Shown here: positions 1 through 5,086 of the stretch, in pieces | How positions within the stretch are numbered: the first letter of the stretch is position 1 | How the letters are laid out: the number at the start of each line of letters is the position of its first letter | Assembly: GCA_964391995.1 (NCBI GenBank) | Contig: CAYMOM010000138.1 | Location: 1 to 5,086 of the forward strand | Origin: UBA11524 sp964391995 | Lineage (GTDB): Bacteria; Bacillota; Clostridia; Christensenellales; Aristaeellaceae | Direction: 5' to 3' | DNA: 5,086 nt | The notes under the pieces: generated by a model | Databases searched by the model: none | Seen by the model: the letters and a program-made list of their open reading frames with translations, nothing else | Told to the model about the DNA's origin: nothing | Program-made: the position numbers and the translations under genes

Positions 1-18
1 AAGCAGCATCCACAGCAT
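1..18 (-). CDS. Start of an unidentified downstream gene (partial, runs off the window)
   Basis: On the minus strand an ATG sits three bases after the transporter's stop codon and opens a frame reading M-L-W-M-L-L up to the window edge. A GGAGG ribosome-binding site (plus-strand CCTCC at 27-31) lies 8 bases before this ATG, inside the last codons of the transporter, which is typical of translational coupling within an operon. The hydrophobic first residues would suit a signal peptide or first membrane segment, but six codons are far too few to name a product. Both the ATG and the GGAGG could occur by chance, because GGAGG is simply part of the codons for V-E-D. If real, this gene would be co-transcribed with the transporter. 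Confidence 0.45.
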
Positions 19-21
19 GGG

Positions 22-1329
22 TCAGTCCTCCACATCCAGCGCTTCCAGGCCGCGCTTGCTCATGGGCTTCGAGTCTCCATGGCGTACAAAGGCAAAGGTG
101 GCAAAGGCGCACAGCATCATTATCATCGCATAGGGGAATAGGGTGTGGTAGCCCACATGCTCCAGCAGCGCGCCGGAGAGAATGGGCGTCAGCACCTGGG
201 CGGACATGGAGAAGGTGTAGTACAGGCCGGTATACTTGCCCGTATCCGAACCGGAGGCCATTTCCACCACCATGGGGAAGGAATTCACGTTGATGGATGC
301 CCAGCCCAGGCCCACCAGGGCGAACATGATGTACAGCACAAAGCTCATTTCCGGCAGGAGCGTCCCCAGCAGGAAGCACGCCGCCAGCAGCAGAATGCCG
401 AACTGAATCATCTTCTTCCGCCCAAACTTGCTGGACAGGATGCCCACCGGCCAGTAGCTGAGGATGGCGCCCACCGTGCCCACCAGCACGCAGTTGGCTG
501 CCACGCTCTCCGTTACGCCCCACACGGTGGTGGCGTATTTGCTGAAGGCGGAGGACACCGCGTTGTAGCCCATAAACCACAGGCTGACGGACACCAGAAT
601 CAGGACCAGCGAGCGCATTACATCCCTGGGCAGGCGGGTCTTGCCGTTTTCCACAATGGGCTGCACCGCATCGGCAGCCTCGCCGTAGTGGATAGCCTCC
701 ATCCTTGCCACCAGTTTCCTTTCGCGGATGGTGGCAAACAGCACCGCCACGCACACCGCCATAATCACCGCCACACTGATGAACAGCCATGTGTAGTCCG
801 ACTGGACAGCGCCTGTTTCATCCACCGTGCGCACCACGGCAAAGTTCACCAGCAGAAGGGACAGCGCACCGCCCACGGCGCCCATCAGGTTAATGATGGC
901 ATTGCCCTTGGAGCGCAGCGGCTTGGGGGTCACATCGGGCATCAGGGCCACAGCGGGCGAGCGATAGGTGCCCATGGCCACCAGCAGCAGGGCCAGCACC
1001 GCCAGGAACACCGGCAGGGGTGCACCCTTCACCACCGCAGGCATGGAGAGCAGCAGCGCCACCGCCGCCGCCGTGCCGCCCAGGATGAAGGGCGTGCGCC
1101 TGCCCAGCGGGCTTTTGCACCTGTCGCTCAGGGTACCGAAGAAGGGCAGCAGCACCAGGGCCAGCACATTGTCCATGGCCATCACCACGCCGGACCAGGT
1201 GTCGCCCACGGCGTAGGTGTTTTTCAAAATCAGCGGCACCACGAAATCATACAGGCCCCAGAAGGCGCTGATGGACAGAAACGCCAGGCCTACCAGGAAG
1301 GTTTGCTTCACGTTCAGCTTGAAATTCAT
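22..1329 (-). CDS. MFS transporter, SLC45/sucrose-transporter-like (substrate unknown)
   Basis: A 435-residue integral membrane protein expected to move a small solute across the cytoplasmic membrane, probably by cation symport. About twelve hydrophobic segments are visible in two halves, separated by a polar central loop around residues 201-236. The MFS motif A after the second segment reads G-T-L-S-D-R at 65-70, then G-R-R-T-P at 76-80; this extended form with GRR-x-P resembles the SLC45/plant sucrose transporter branch and related glycoside/hexuronide symporters. A degenerate copy, G-I-L-S-S-K-F-G-R-K-K, occupies 296-306 in the second half. The length is normal for the superfamily and both ends look intact. 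The chosen ATG is preceded at 7 bases by AAAGGGA (minus strand, 1337-1343). The gene is divergent from an asparaginase, but that does not establish the substrate: a sugar or glycoside is likeliest from the family, an amino acid only conceivable from context. The family call is firm at MFS level and moderate at SLC45 level. Confidence 0.9.
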   Translation of the reverse strand: MNFKLNVKQTFLVGLAFLSISAFWGLYDFVVPLILKNTYAVGDTWSGVVMAMDNVLALVLLPFFGTLSDRCKSPLGRRTPFILGGTAAAVALLLSMPAVVKGAPLPVFLAVLALLLVAMGTYRSPAVALMPDVTPKPLRSKGNAIINLMGAVGGALSLLLVNFAVVRTVDETGAVQSDYTWLFISVAVIMAVCVAVLFATIRERKLVARMEAIHYGEAADAVQPIVENGKTRLPRDVMRSLVLILVSVSLWFMGYNAVSSAFSKYATTVWGVTESVAANCVLVGTVGAILSYWPVGILSSKFGRKKMIQFGILLLAACFLLGTLLPEMSFVLYIMFALVGLGWASINVNSFPMVVEMASGSDTGKYTGLYYTFSMSAQVLTPILSGALLEHVGYHTLFPYAMIMMLCAFATFAFVRHGDSKPMSKRGLEALDVED

Positions 1330-1359
1330 GCAATCATCCCTTTGCGCGGTATTTTCTTC

Positions 1360-1388
1360 ATGATAACATATTTTTTGTATTCGGGAAA
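1360..1388 (-). promoter_or_regulatory. Probable promoter of the MFS transporter
   Basis: Read on the minus strand, TATCAT (plus 1360-1365, five of six matches to TATAAT) is preceded by TG at one base, giving an extended -10. A weak -35, TTTCCC (1383-1388), lies 17 bp upstream. Transcription would begin near 1353, leaving a leader of about 24 bases before the start codon. The poor -35 is plausibly offset by the extended -10. This promoter overlaps the one for ansA on the other strand. Confidence 0.5.
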
Positions 1389-1403
1389 GAGTTGTGCTAT
1401 ACT
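1375..1403 (+). promoter_or_regulatory. Probable promoter of ansA
   Basis: TATACT (1398-1403) matches five of six bases of the sigma-A -10 and carries an upstream TG (1395-1396) in extended -10 position. TTGTAT (1375-1380) lies 17 bp upstream as a half-matching -35. Transcription would begin near 1410, giving a leader of about 26 bases that contains the strong AAGGAGG site at 1422-1428. No clear operator or riboswitch-sized leader is present. Confidence 0.6.
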
Positions 1404-1435
1404 TCTTATGATGTTTTTTTCAAGGAGGATGCCCC

Positions 1436-2404
1436 ATGCGCATTGCGCTGCTTGCCACCGGCGGCACCATGGCCTGCCGCCACACCCAGGATGGCCTGAT
1501 GCCCGCGCTCCCCGCGGCGGAGCTGACCCGCCACATTCCCTGTCGGCCCGGGGTGGAGATTGTTCCCCGGGATGTATTCCGCATGGACTCCAGCAACATT
1601 CAGCCGGAGGAATGGTCCCTGCTGGCACGGGCCGTTGATGCCGCCATGCAGGACTGCGATGGCGTGGTGGTCACCCACGGCACCGACACCATGGGATACA
1701 CCGCCTCCGCCTTGTCCTTCATGCTGCTGGGCCAGCAGAAGCCCGTAATCCTCACCGGCAGCCAGCTGCCCATGGGCGCACCCCTTTCCGATGCGGAAAT
1801 CAACCTGTCCTGCGCGCTGGAGGCCGCCTGTCAGGGTGTGCCCGGCACCTATGTCTGCTTTGCCCGGAAGCTGATTCTCGGCTGCCGGGCGGTAAAAACC
1901 CGCACCACCTCCTTCGATGCCTTCGACAGCGTGAATCGTTCCCTTTCCGGCATGATTGACAGCGAAGGCGTGCATTTTCTACGTCCCCAGCGCATAGAGG
2001 ATGAATACCGCCTGCGCCCGGAGGTGGACAGCCGTGTTTTCCTATTGAAGTTAGTGCCAGGCACCCAGCCGGATGTGCTGGACTTTGTGGCCCAGGCAGG
2101 CTATCGCGGCCTGGTGATTGAGGCCTTTGGCATGGGCGGATTGCACTACATCCGCCGGAACCTGGTGGAAAAGCTCCACGCCCTGCGGCAAACGGGCGTG
2201 CGGGTAGTGGTGGTCACCCAGTGCATGTATGAAAAGGCTGACCTGTCTATCTACGAGGTAGGCGCCCAGCTGCGCCGGGCCGATGTGATTTCCGGCATGG
2301 ACATGACCACCGAGGCCGCTGTCACCAAGCTCATGTGGGCCTTGGCCCAGGAGGATACCGATGCGCTTCTCAGCCGAAATTTGTGCGGAGAGGTGCGGAA
2401 TTGA
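1436..2404 (+). CDS. ansA: L-asparaginase, cytoplasmic type I-like
   Basis: Hydrolyses L-asparagine to L-aspartate and ammonia (EC 3.5.1.1). The 322 residues are close to the usual length for bacterial asparaginases. The first active-site signature, A-T-G-G-T, ends in the expected nucleophile Thr11. The second, H-G-T-D-T-M at 81-86, supplies the Thr83/Asp84 pair, and Lys154 in the V-K-T-R segment fits the catalytic lysine. Substrate-binding D-S-S-N lies at 51-54, and the family's C-terminal signature T-T-E-A-A-V-T-K-L spans 291-299. The protein begins almost directly at the first beta strand with no signal peptide, so it should be cytoplasmic like AnsA rather than periplasmic AnsB. The segment Q-C-M-Y-E-K-A-D at 262-269 also recalls the type I C-terminal domain, where allosteric asparagine binds in E. 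coli AnsA; allostery here is only inference. AAGGAGG at 1422-1428, 7 bases before the ATG, supports the start. Glutaminase side activity cannot be judged. It appears monocistronic, divergent from the transporter. Confidence 0.95.
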   Translation: MRIALLATGGTMACRHTQDGLMPALPAAELTRHIPCRPGVEIVPRDVFRMDSSNIQPEEWSLLARAVDAAMQDCDGVVVTHGTDTMGYTASALSFMLLGQQKPVILTGSQLPMGAPLSDAEINLSCALEAACQGVPGTYVCFARKLILGCRAVKTRTTSFDAFDSVNRSLSGMIDSEGVHFLRPQRIEDEYRLRPEVDSRVFLLKLVPGTQPDVLDFVAQAGYRGLVIEAFGMGGLHYIRRNLVEKLHALRQTGVRVVVVTQCMYEKADLSIYEVGAQLRRADVISGMDMTTEAAVTKLMWALAQEDTDALLSRNLCGEVRN

Positions 2405-2424
2405 CCGCTTTTCCCATGCCCGAA

Positions 2425-2441
2425 ACTTTTGTCAGAAAAGT
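2425..2441. other. Small dyad between ansA and the feo promoter
   Basis: ACTTTT (2425-2430) and AAAAGT (2436-2441) form a perfect 6-bp inverted repeat around a 5-base loop, about 20 bases after the ansA stop and 13 bases before the feo -35. The stem is AT-rich and is followed by GCCAAAATA rather than a run of T, so it is a poor intrinsic terminator on either strand. It could be a protein-binding dyad or chance. No better terminator for ansA is visible. Confidence 0.25.
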
Positions 2442-2454
2442 GCCAAAATAGGTG

Positions 2455-2483
2455 TTGACAAAGGGCGAAAAAGGTGCTATATA
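2455..2483 (+). promoter_or_regulatory. Strong sigma-A promoter of the feo operon
   Basis: A perfect consensus -35 TTGACA (2455-2460) is separated by 17 bp from TATATA (2478-2483), which has a TG at 2475-2476 in extended -10 position. An alternative -10, TATATT at 2480-2485, would need a 19-bp spacer. Transcription should begin around 2490, inside the adjacent dyad operator. Such a near-consensus promoter fits a gene set controlled mainly by repression. Confidence 0.8.
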
Positions 2484-2488
2484 TTTGG

Positions 2489-2516
2489 TTAGTCAAGGCT
2501 AATTAGTTTAGACGAA
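2489..2516. promoter_or_regulatory. Candidate DtxR/IdeR-type iron operator upstream of feoA
   Basis: Two 14-bp units abut: TTAGTCAAGGCTAA (2489-2502) and TTAGTTTAGACGAA (2503-2516). They agree at 10 of 14 positions as direct repeats. The whole 28 bp is also an inverted repeat (10 of 14 pairs) centred on the palindrome CTAATTAG (2499-2506), with outer GTC/GAC arms. The TTAG...AGGCTAA pattern resembles the DtxR/IdeR iron box, remembered as TTAGGTTAGGCTAACCTAA, at 11 of 19 positions for the first unit and about 12 of 19 for the second. It starts five bases past the -10 and covers the predicted transcription start, an ideal place for an Fe(II)-bound repressor to block transcription. It does not look like a Fur box. 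The regulator is not in the window, so its identity is inference. Confidence 0.6.
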
Positions 2517-2543
2517 TCCCCATGGACAGGAGGTTGAACGCAC

Positions 2544-2762
2544 ATGGAAACGAGTTTGCTGAACGCTGAAGAGGGCCGGGAGTACATCATCCGCCGCATC
2601 GATACCGATGATGACGAATTGAACTCCTTCCTGTTTTCCCTGGGTTGCTACTCTGGCGAGCCCATTACCATGGTGGCCCGCAAGCGCTCCAGCTGCGTGA
2701 TCTCCGTCAAGGACGCACGTTACAGCATCGATGCACAGCTGGCCAACGCCATCATTGTGTAA
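2544..2762 (+). CDS. feoA: FeoA, ferrous iron transport accessory protein
   Basis: A 72-residue cytoplasmic protein with the FeoA SH3-like beta-barrel fold, thought to bind FeoB and support Fe(II) uptake. It matches the family in length and pattern: an early G-R-E-Y-I-I-R-R-I strand at 11-19, the diagnostic L-G-C-Y-S-G-E-P-I segment at 33-41, a following strand T-M-V-A-R-K-R, and a terminal A-N-A-I-I-V. There is no signal peptide or membrane segment. AGGAGGT at 2528-2534, 9 bases before the ATG, supports the start. It is the first gene of the feo operon, 114 bp ahead of feoB. Only one FeoA copy is present here, whereas some Clostridia carry two in tandem. Family assignment is confident; the exact biochemical role of FeoA remains debated. 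Confidence 0.95.
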   Translation: METSLLNAEEGREYIIRRIDTDDDELNSFLFSLGCYSGEPITMVARKRSSCVISVKDARYSIDAQLANAIIV

Positions 2763-2808
2763 GCGCAGAAATCCGCGGCAGGCAAGTCCCGCCGCATTTC
2801 TTCGGCGC
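2763..2808 (+). promoter_or_regulatory. Extended hairpin directly after feoA
   Basis: The RNA from the base after the feoA stop can fold into an interrupted stem. GCGC (2763-2766) pairs with GCGC (2805-2808), GAAAT (2768-2772) with ATTTC (2796-2800), GCGGC (2775-2779) with GCCGC (2791-2795), and GG (2781-2782) with CC (2788-2789), around a CAAGT loop. The inner GC-rich stem is followed by ATTTCTT, a poor U-tract, so partial termination between feoA and feoB is possible. Alternatively it shields the feoA 3' end or is an RNA-processing site. It matches no riboswitch that I recognise. Confidence 0.4.
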
Positions 2809-2813
2809 AGCAG

Positions 2814-2827
2814 TTAATCACAGCTAA
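2814..2827. promoter_or_regulatory. Possible third copy of the iron-operator unit
   Basis: TTAATCACAGCTAA matches the first operator unit upstream of feoA (2489-2502) at 11 of 14 positions, including the TTA and CTAA ends. It extends as CC, as in the DtxR/IdeR consensus (...GCTAACC). It lies in the feoA-feoB gap with no clear promoter beside it, so it could be an auxiliary repressor site, the relic of an internal promoter, or coincidence. Confidence 0.25.
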
Positions 2828-2830
2828 CCG

Positions 2831-2844
2831 CAGGCGAGAGCCTG
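2831..2844 (+). other. GNRA-tetraloop hairpin ahead of feoB
   Basis: CAGGC (2831-2835) and GCCTG (2840-2844) form a 5-bp GC-rich stem closed by GAGA, a GNRA-type tetraloop known for high stability. It ends 19 bases before the feoB ribosome-binding site (2864-2870) and so leaves that site open. It may stabilise the feoB message or separate it from the feoA segment. Confidence 0.35.
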
Positions 2845-2876
2845 ATTGGATAGATAGCGGATGAAGGAGGAACCTT

Positions 2877-4883
2877 ATGAGAATTGCACTGACGGGTAAT
2901 CCCAACAGCGGCAAGACAACCATGTACAATGCGCTGACTGGCCGCAACGAAAAGGTCGGCAACTGGGCCGGCGTAACCGTGGACAAAAAGGAGCACCCCA
3001 TTAAGAAGGCGTACTGCGTGGGCGATCAGGAGCTGGTTGCCGTTGACCTTCCCGGCGCATACTCCATGTCGCCCTTCACATCGGAGGAAAGCATCACCAG
3101 CAGCTATGTGCGCAACGAGCATCCCGACGTGATTGTGAACATTGTCGATGCCACCAACCTGAGCCGCAGCCTGTTCTTCACCACCCAGCTGCTGGAGCTG
3201 GGCATCCCCGTGGTGGTGGCGCTGAACAAGTCCGACGTGAACCGCAAAAAGCAGACCCGCATCAATGATGAAGTGCTATCTGCCAAGCTGGGCTGCCCTG
3301 TGGTGGACACCGTTTCCACCACCGATGAAGGCCTGAAGGCCGTGGTGGAAGCTGCCGTGAAGCACGCCGGCAAACTGCAAACTGCCCCCTACACCCAGGG
3401 CAATATCGACCTGACCAGCAAGGCAGAGGTGGAAAAGGCCGACCGTGCCCGTTTCAAGTTTGTCAACGGCATTGTGTCCCAGGTGGAAAACCGCAAGGTG
3501 CTCACCAAGGACAAGAACTTCCAGGATAAGATTGACGCGGTGGTCACCCACCCCATCGGCGGCCTGGCCATTTTCGCCGTGATTATGTACGCCGTGTTCT
3601 GGATTTCCCAGGCAGAAGGCGGCCTGGGCGTGTGGCTGGCCGGCATTCTGGAAGGCTGGATGGAAGTGTTGACCGAGTGGGTCGCCGGCCTGGTAGAGGG
3701 TGCCTCCCCCATCCTGCAGGCGCTGCTGGTGGATGGCATCATTGGCGGCGTGGGCGCCGTGCTGGGCTTCCTGCCGCTGGTAATGGTGATGTACTTCCTC
3801 ATCGCCCTGCTGGAGGACTGCGGCTACATGGCCCGTGCCTCCGTGGTGCTTGACCCCATCTTCAAGAAGGTGGGCCTGTCCGGCAAGTCCGTCATCCCCT
3901 TCGTGATTGGCACCGGCTGCGCCATTCCCGGCATCATGGCCTGCCGCACCATCCGCAACGAGCGTGAGCGCCGGGCCACCGCCATGCTGACGCCCTTCAT
4001 GCCCTGCGGCGCCAAGCTGCCCGTGATTTCCCTGTTCGTGGGCGCATTCTTCCCCGGCTCCGGCTGGATCAGCCCCATGATGTACTTTGTAGGCCTGGTA
4101 CTGATTTTCTTCGGCGCGCTGCTGATTAACAAGATTACCGGCTACAAGGTTCGCAAGTCCTTCTTCATCATCGAACTGCCCGAGTACAAGCTCCCCAGCC
4201 TGAAGCGTGCCTTCCTGTCCATGTGCAGCCGTGGCTGGGCGTACATTGTCAAGGCTGGCACCATCATCCTTCTGTGCAACACCGTTGTGCAGATTATGCA
4301 GACCTTCGGCTGGAACTTCCAGCCTGCGGAGAGCGCGGATGCCTCCATCCTGGCCTCCATCGCTCATCCCTTCGCCTATGTGATTTACCCCATCGTGGGC
4401 GTTATCAGCTGGCAGCTGGCTGCCGCCGCCGTTACCGGCTTCATCGCCAAGGAAAACGTGGTGGGCACCCTGGCTGTGTGCTTTGTGGGCCTTGAGAACC
4501 TGATTGACACCGAGGAGCTGGCCATGATGGAAGGTGCCGGCGCTGAGGTTGCAACCATTATGGCTATCACCAAGGTCGCTGCCCTGGCCTACATGATGTT
4601 CAACCTGTTCACGCCTCCCTGCTTCGCTGCCATTGGCGCCATGAACTCCGAAATGAAGAGCCGCAAGTGGCTGTGGGGCGGCATCGGCTTCCAGCTGGGC
4701 ACCGGCTTCTCCATCGGCTTTGCGGTTTATCAGCTGGGCACCCTGTTCACCACCGGCAGCTTCGGTGCCGGCTTCATTCCCGGCCTGATCGTAGTTGCCG
4801 TGTTCGCTGGCGTGATTGCCTACCTGATTCACAACACCAACAAGAACCTCCAGCGCGAGTACCAGCTGAAGGCTCAGGCCTGA
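2877..4883 (+). CDS. feoB: FeoB, GTPase-coupled ferrous iron permease
   Basis: Main Fe(II) importer of the cytoplasmic membrane. The N-terminal G domain (about 1-165) has every GTPase motif: G1 G-N-P-N-S-G-K-T-T at 7-15, the G2 region with Thr34, G3 D-L-P-G at 57-60, G4 N-K-S-D at 117-120 and a G5-like V-S-T-T-D-E-G-L at 146-153. A linker leads to a membrane part starting near 225. The two gate regions are visible: L-E-D-C-G-Y-M-A-R-A at 312-321 with G-T-G-C-A-I-P-G at 345-352 and P-F-M-P-C-G-A-K-L-P at 373-382, then G-F-I-A-K-E-N-V-V-G at 521-530 and F-N-L-F-T-P-P-C-F-A at 576-585. Cys315, Cys348, Cys377 and Cys582 are candidates for the iron path. At 668 residues it is shorter than E. coli FeoB (about 770) and ends soon after the last membrane segment. 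AAGGAGG at 2864-2870, 6 bases before the ATG, and the immediate Walker strand fix the start. It lies between feoA and the Cys-rich accessory gene, with no frameshift. Confidence 0.98.
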   Translation: MRIALTGNPNSGKTTMYNALTGRNEKVGNWAGVTVDKKEHPIKKAYCVGDQELVAVDLPGAYSMSPFTSEESITSSYVRNEHPDVIVNIVDATNLSRSLFFTTQLLELGIPVVVALNKSDVNRKKQTRINDEVLSAKLGCPVVDTVSTTDEGLKAVVEAAVKHAGKLQTAPYTQGNIDLTSKAEVEKADRARFKFVNGIVSQVENRKVLTKDKNFQDKIDAVVTHPIGGLAIFAVIMYAVFWISQAEGGLGVWLAGILEGWMEVLTEWVAGLVEGASPILQALLVDGIIGGVGAVLGFLPLVMVMYFLIALLEDCGYMARASVVLDPIFKKVGLSGKSVIPFVIGTGCAIPGIMACRTIRNERERRATAMLTPFMPCGAKLPVISLFVGAFFPGSGWISPMMYFVGLVLIFFGALLINKITGYKVRKSFFIIELPEYKLPSLKRAFLSMCSRGWAYIVKAGTIILLCNTVVQIMQTFGWNFQPAESADASILASIAHPFAYVIYPIVGVISWQLAAAAVTGFIAKENVVGTLAVCFVGLENLIDTEELAMMEGAGAEVATIMAITKVAALAYMMFNLFTPPCFAAIGAMNSEMKSRKWLWGGIGFQLGTGFSIGFAVYQLGTLFTTGSFGAGFIPGLIVVAVFAGVIAYLIHNTNKNLQREYQLKAQA

Positions 4884-4904
4884 ACCCCCTAAGGAGTCTT
4901 GACC

Positions 4905-5072
4905 ATGACGGATTTCATTGTCATCGCTGTGCTGCTGATTGCCATTGGTGTGGCTGCCGGCTACATCATCAAGGCTAAGAAGCGCGGGCAGAAGTGCATC
5001 GGCTGTCCCTACAGCAAAAGCTGCTCCTCCGGCGGCTGCACCTGCGGCTGCGGCGGAGAGAGCGAGAAGTAA
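4905..5072 (+). CDS. FeoB-associated Cys-rich membrane protein
   Basis: A 55-residue protein beginning M-T-D-F-I-V-I-A and ending in TAA. Residues 4-22 form one hydrophobic membrane segment, followed by a basic stretch K-A-K-K-R-G-Q-K (23-30), which favours an N-out, C-in orientation. The tail has six cysteines at 31, 34, 40, 45, 47 and 49 (C-x2-C-x5-C-x4-C-x-C-x-C), rich in Gly and Ser and ending acidic. This layout matches the Pfam family of FeoB-associated Cys-rich membrane proteins, found next to feoB in many anaerobic Firmicutes. It starts 21 bases after the feoB stop with AAGGAG at 4891-4896, 8 bases before the ATG, so it is the third gene of the operon. The cytoplasmic cysteines could bind Fe(II) or an Fe-S cluster at the pore exit or sense redox state; this is inference, as the function is not established. 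It is not FeoC, which is a winged-helix protein. Confidence 0.9.
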   Translation: MTDFIVIAVLLIAIGVAAGYIIKAKKRGQKCIGCPYSKSCSSGGCTCGCGGESEK

Positions 5073-5086
5073 AACAACTCTATCGC

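Noticed and set aside
145..1638. Long plus-strand open frame (about 497 codons) antisense to the transporter
   Set aside because: Its product is rich in His, Gln, Gly and Arg with no recognisable domain, and it covers the divergent promoter region and the start of ansA. This is the usual shadow of a G/C-rich gene on the opposite strand.
1406..1975. Minus-strand open frame of 189 codons over ansA
   Set aside because: Low-complexity Gly/His/Ala-rich translation opposite the conserved asparaginase active-site region; a shadow frame.
2425..2441. Intrinsic terminator for ansA
   Set aside because: The 6-bp stem is AT-rich and is not followed by a T-run, so it was kept only as a low-confidence dyad.
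2489..2516. Fur box as the feo operator
   Set aside because: The sequence lacks the GATAAT/ATTATC hexamer pattern of Fur sites, and the TTAG/CTAA units fit a DtxR/IdeR-type box better.
2763..2876. Metal riboswitch in the feoA-feoB gap
   Set aside because: Two simple hairpins are visible, but not the conserved multi-helix junction of known metal-sensing riboswitches, so no riboswitch is claimed.
2861..2899. Twelve-codon mini-ORF starting at ATG 2861 and overlapping the feoB start out of frame
   Set aside because: There is no ribosome-binding site before 2861, and its own early codons are the feoB Shine-Dalgarno sequence. It most likely arises by chance.
3276..4832. Long minus-strand open frame (about 518 codons) antisense to feoB
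   Set aside because: The composition (His, Gly, Gln, Asn, Ala) mirrors the reverse complement of G/C-ending codons in feoB. There is no domain, and the plus-strand FeoB motifs are unmistakable.

Overview
The window looks like chromosomal DNA from a G+C-rich member of the Clostridia, probably an Oscillospiraceae/Ruminococcaceae-type anaerobe. This is inferred from strong Firmicutes-style Shine-Dalgarno sequences (AAGGAGG), the feoA-feoB-Cys-rich-protein gene order, the short FeoB, and the composition: G/C-rich third codon positions with AT-rich promoter gaps. The genus cannot be fixed from the sequence alone. No tRNA, rRNA, CRISPR array, transposase or other mobile-element signature is visible.

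Left part (1-2404): a divergent pair. On the minus strand is an MFS membrane transporter of the sucrose/SLC45-like type (22-1329). It is followed, three bases past its stop, by what looks like the first six codons of another minus-strand gene that leaves the window at base 1. On the plus strand is a complete cytoplasmic type I-like L-asparaginase, ansA (1436-2404). The 106-bp gap between them carries a promoter for each gene, both with extended -10 elements. The two promoters overlap.

Right part (2405-5086): a ferrous-iron uptake operon on the plus strand. It holds feoA (2544-2762), feoB (2877-4883) and a 55-residue FeoB-associated Cys-rich membrane protein (4905-5072). A strong promoter (TTGACA, 17 bp, extended TATATA) lies upstream of feoA. 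Just downstream of its -10 is a tandem/dyad operator built from TTAG...CTAA units that resembles DtxR/IdeR-family iron boxes. A related third unit lies in the 114-bp feoA-feoB gap, which also holds two hairpins. FeoB is the GTPase-coupled Fe(II) permease, FeoA is its small SH3-like partner, and the Cys-rich protein is a membrane-anchored accessory of unknown mechanism. The obvious reading is a complete iron-repressed Fe(II) importer.

Most of the window is ordinary, well-known biology. The items worth a second look are the operator architecture, the structured feoA-feoB gap, the poorly understood Cys-rich protein and the overlapping divergent promoters. I see no convincing wholly new system.
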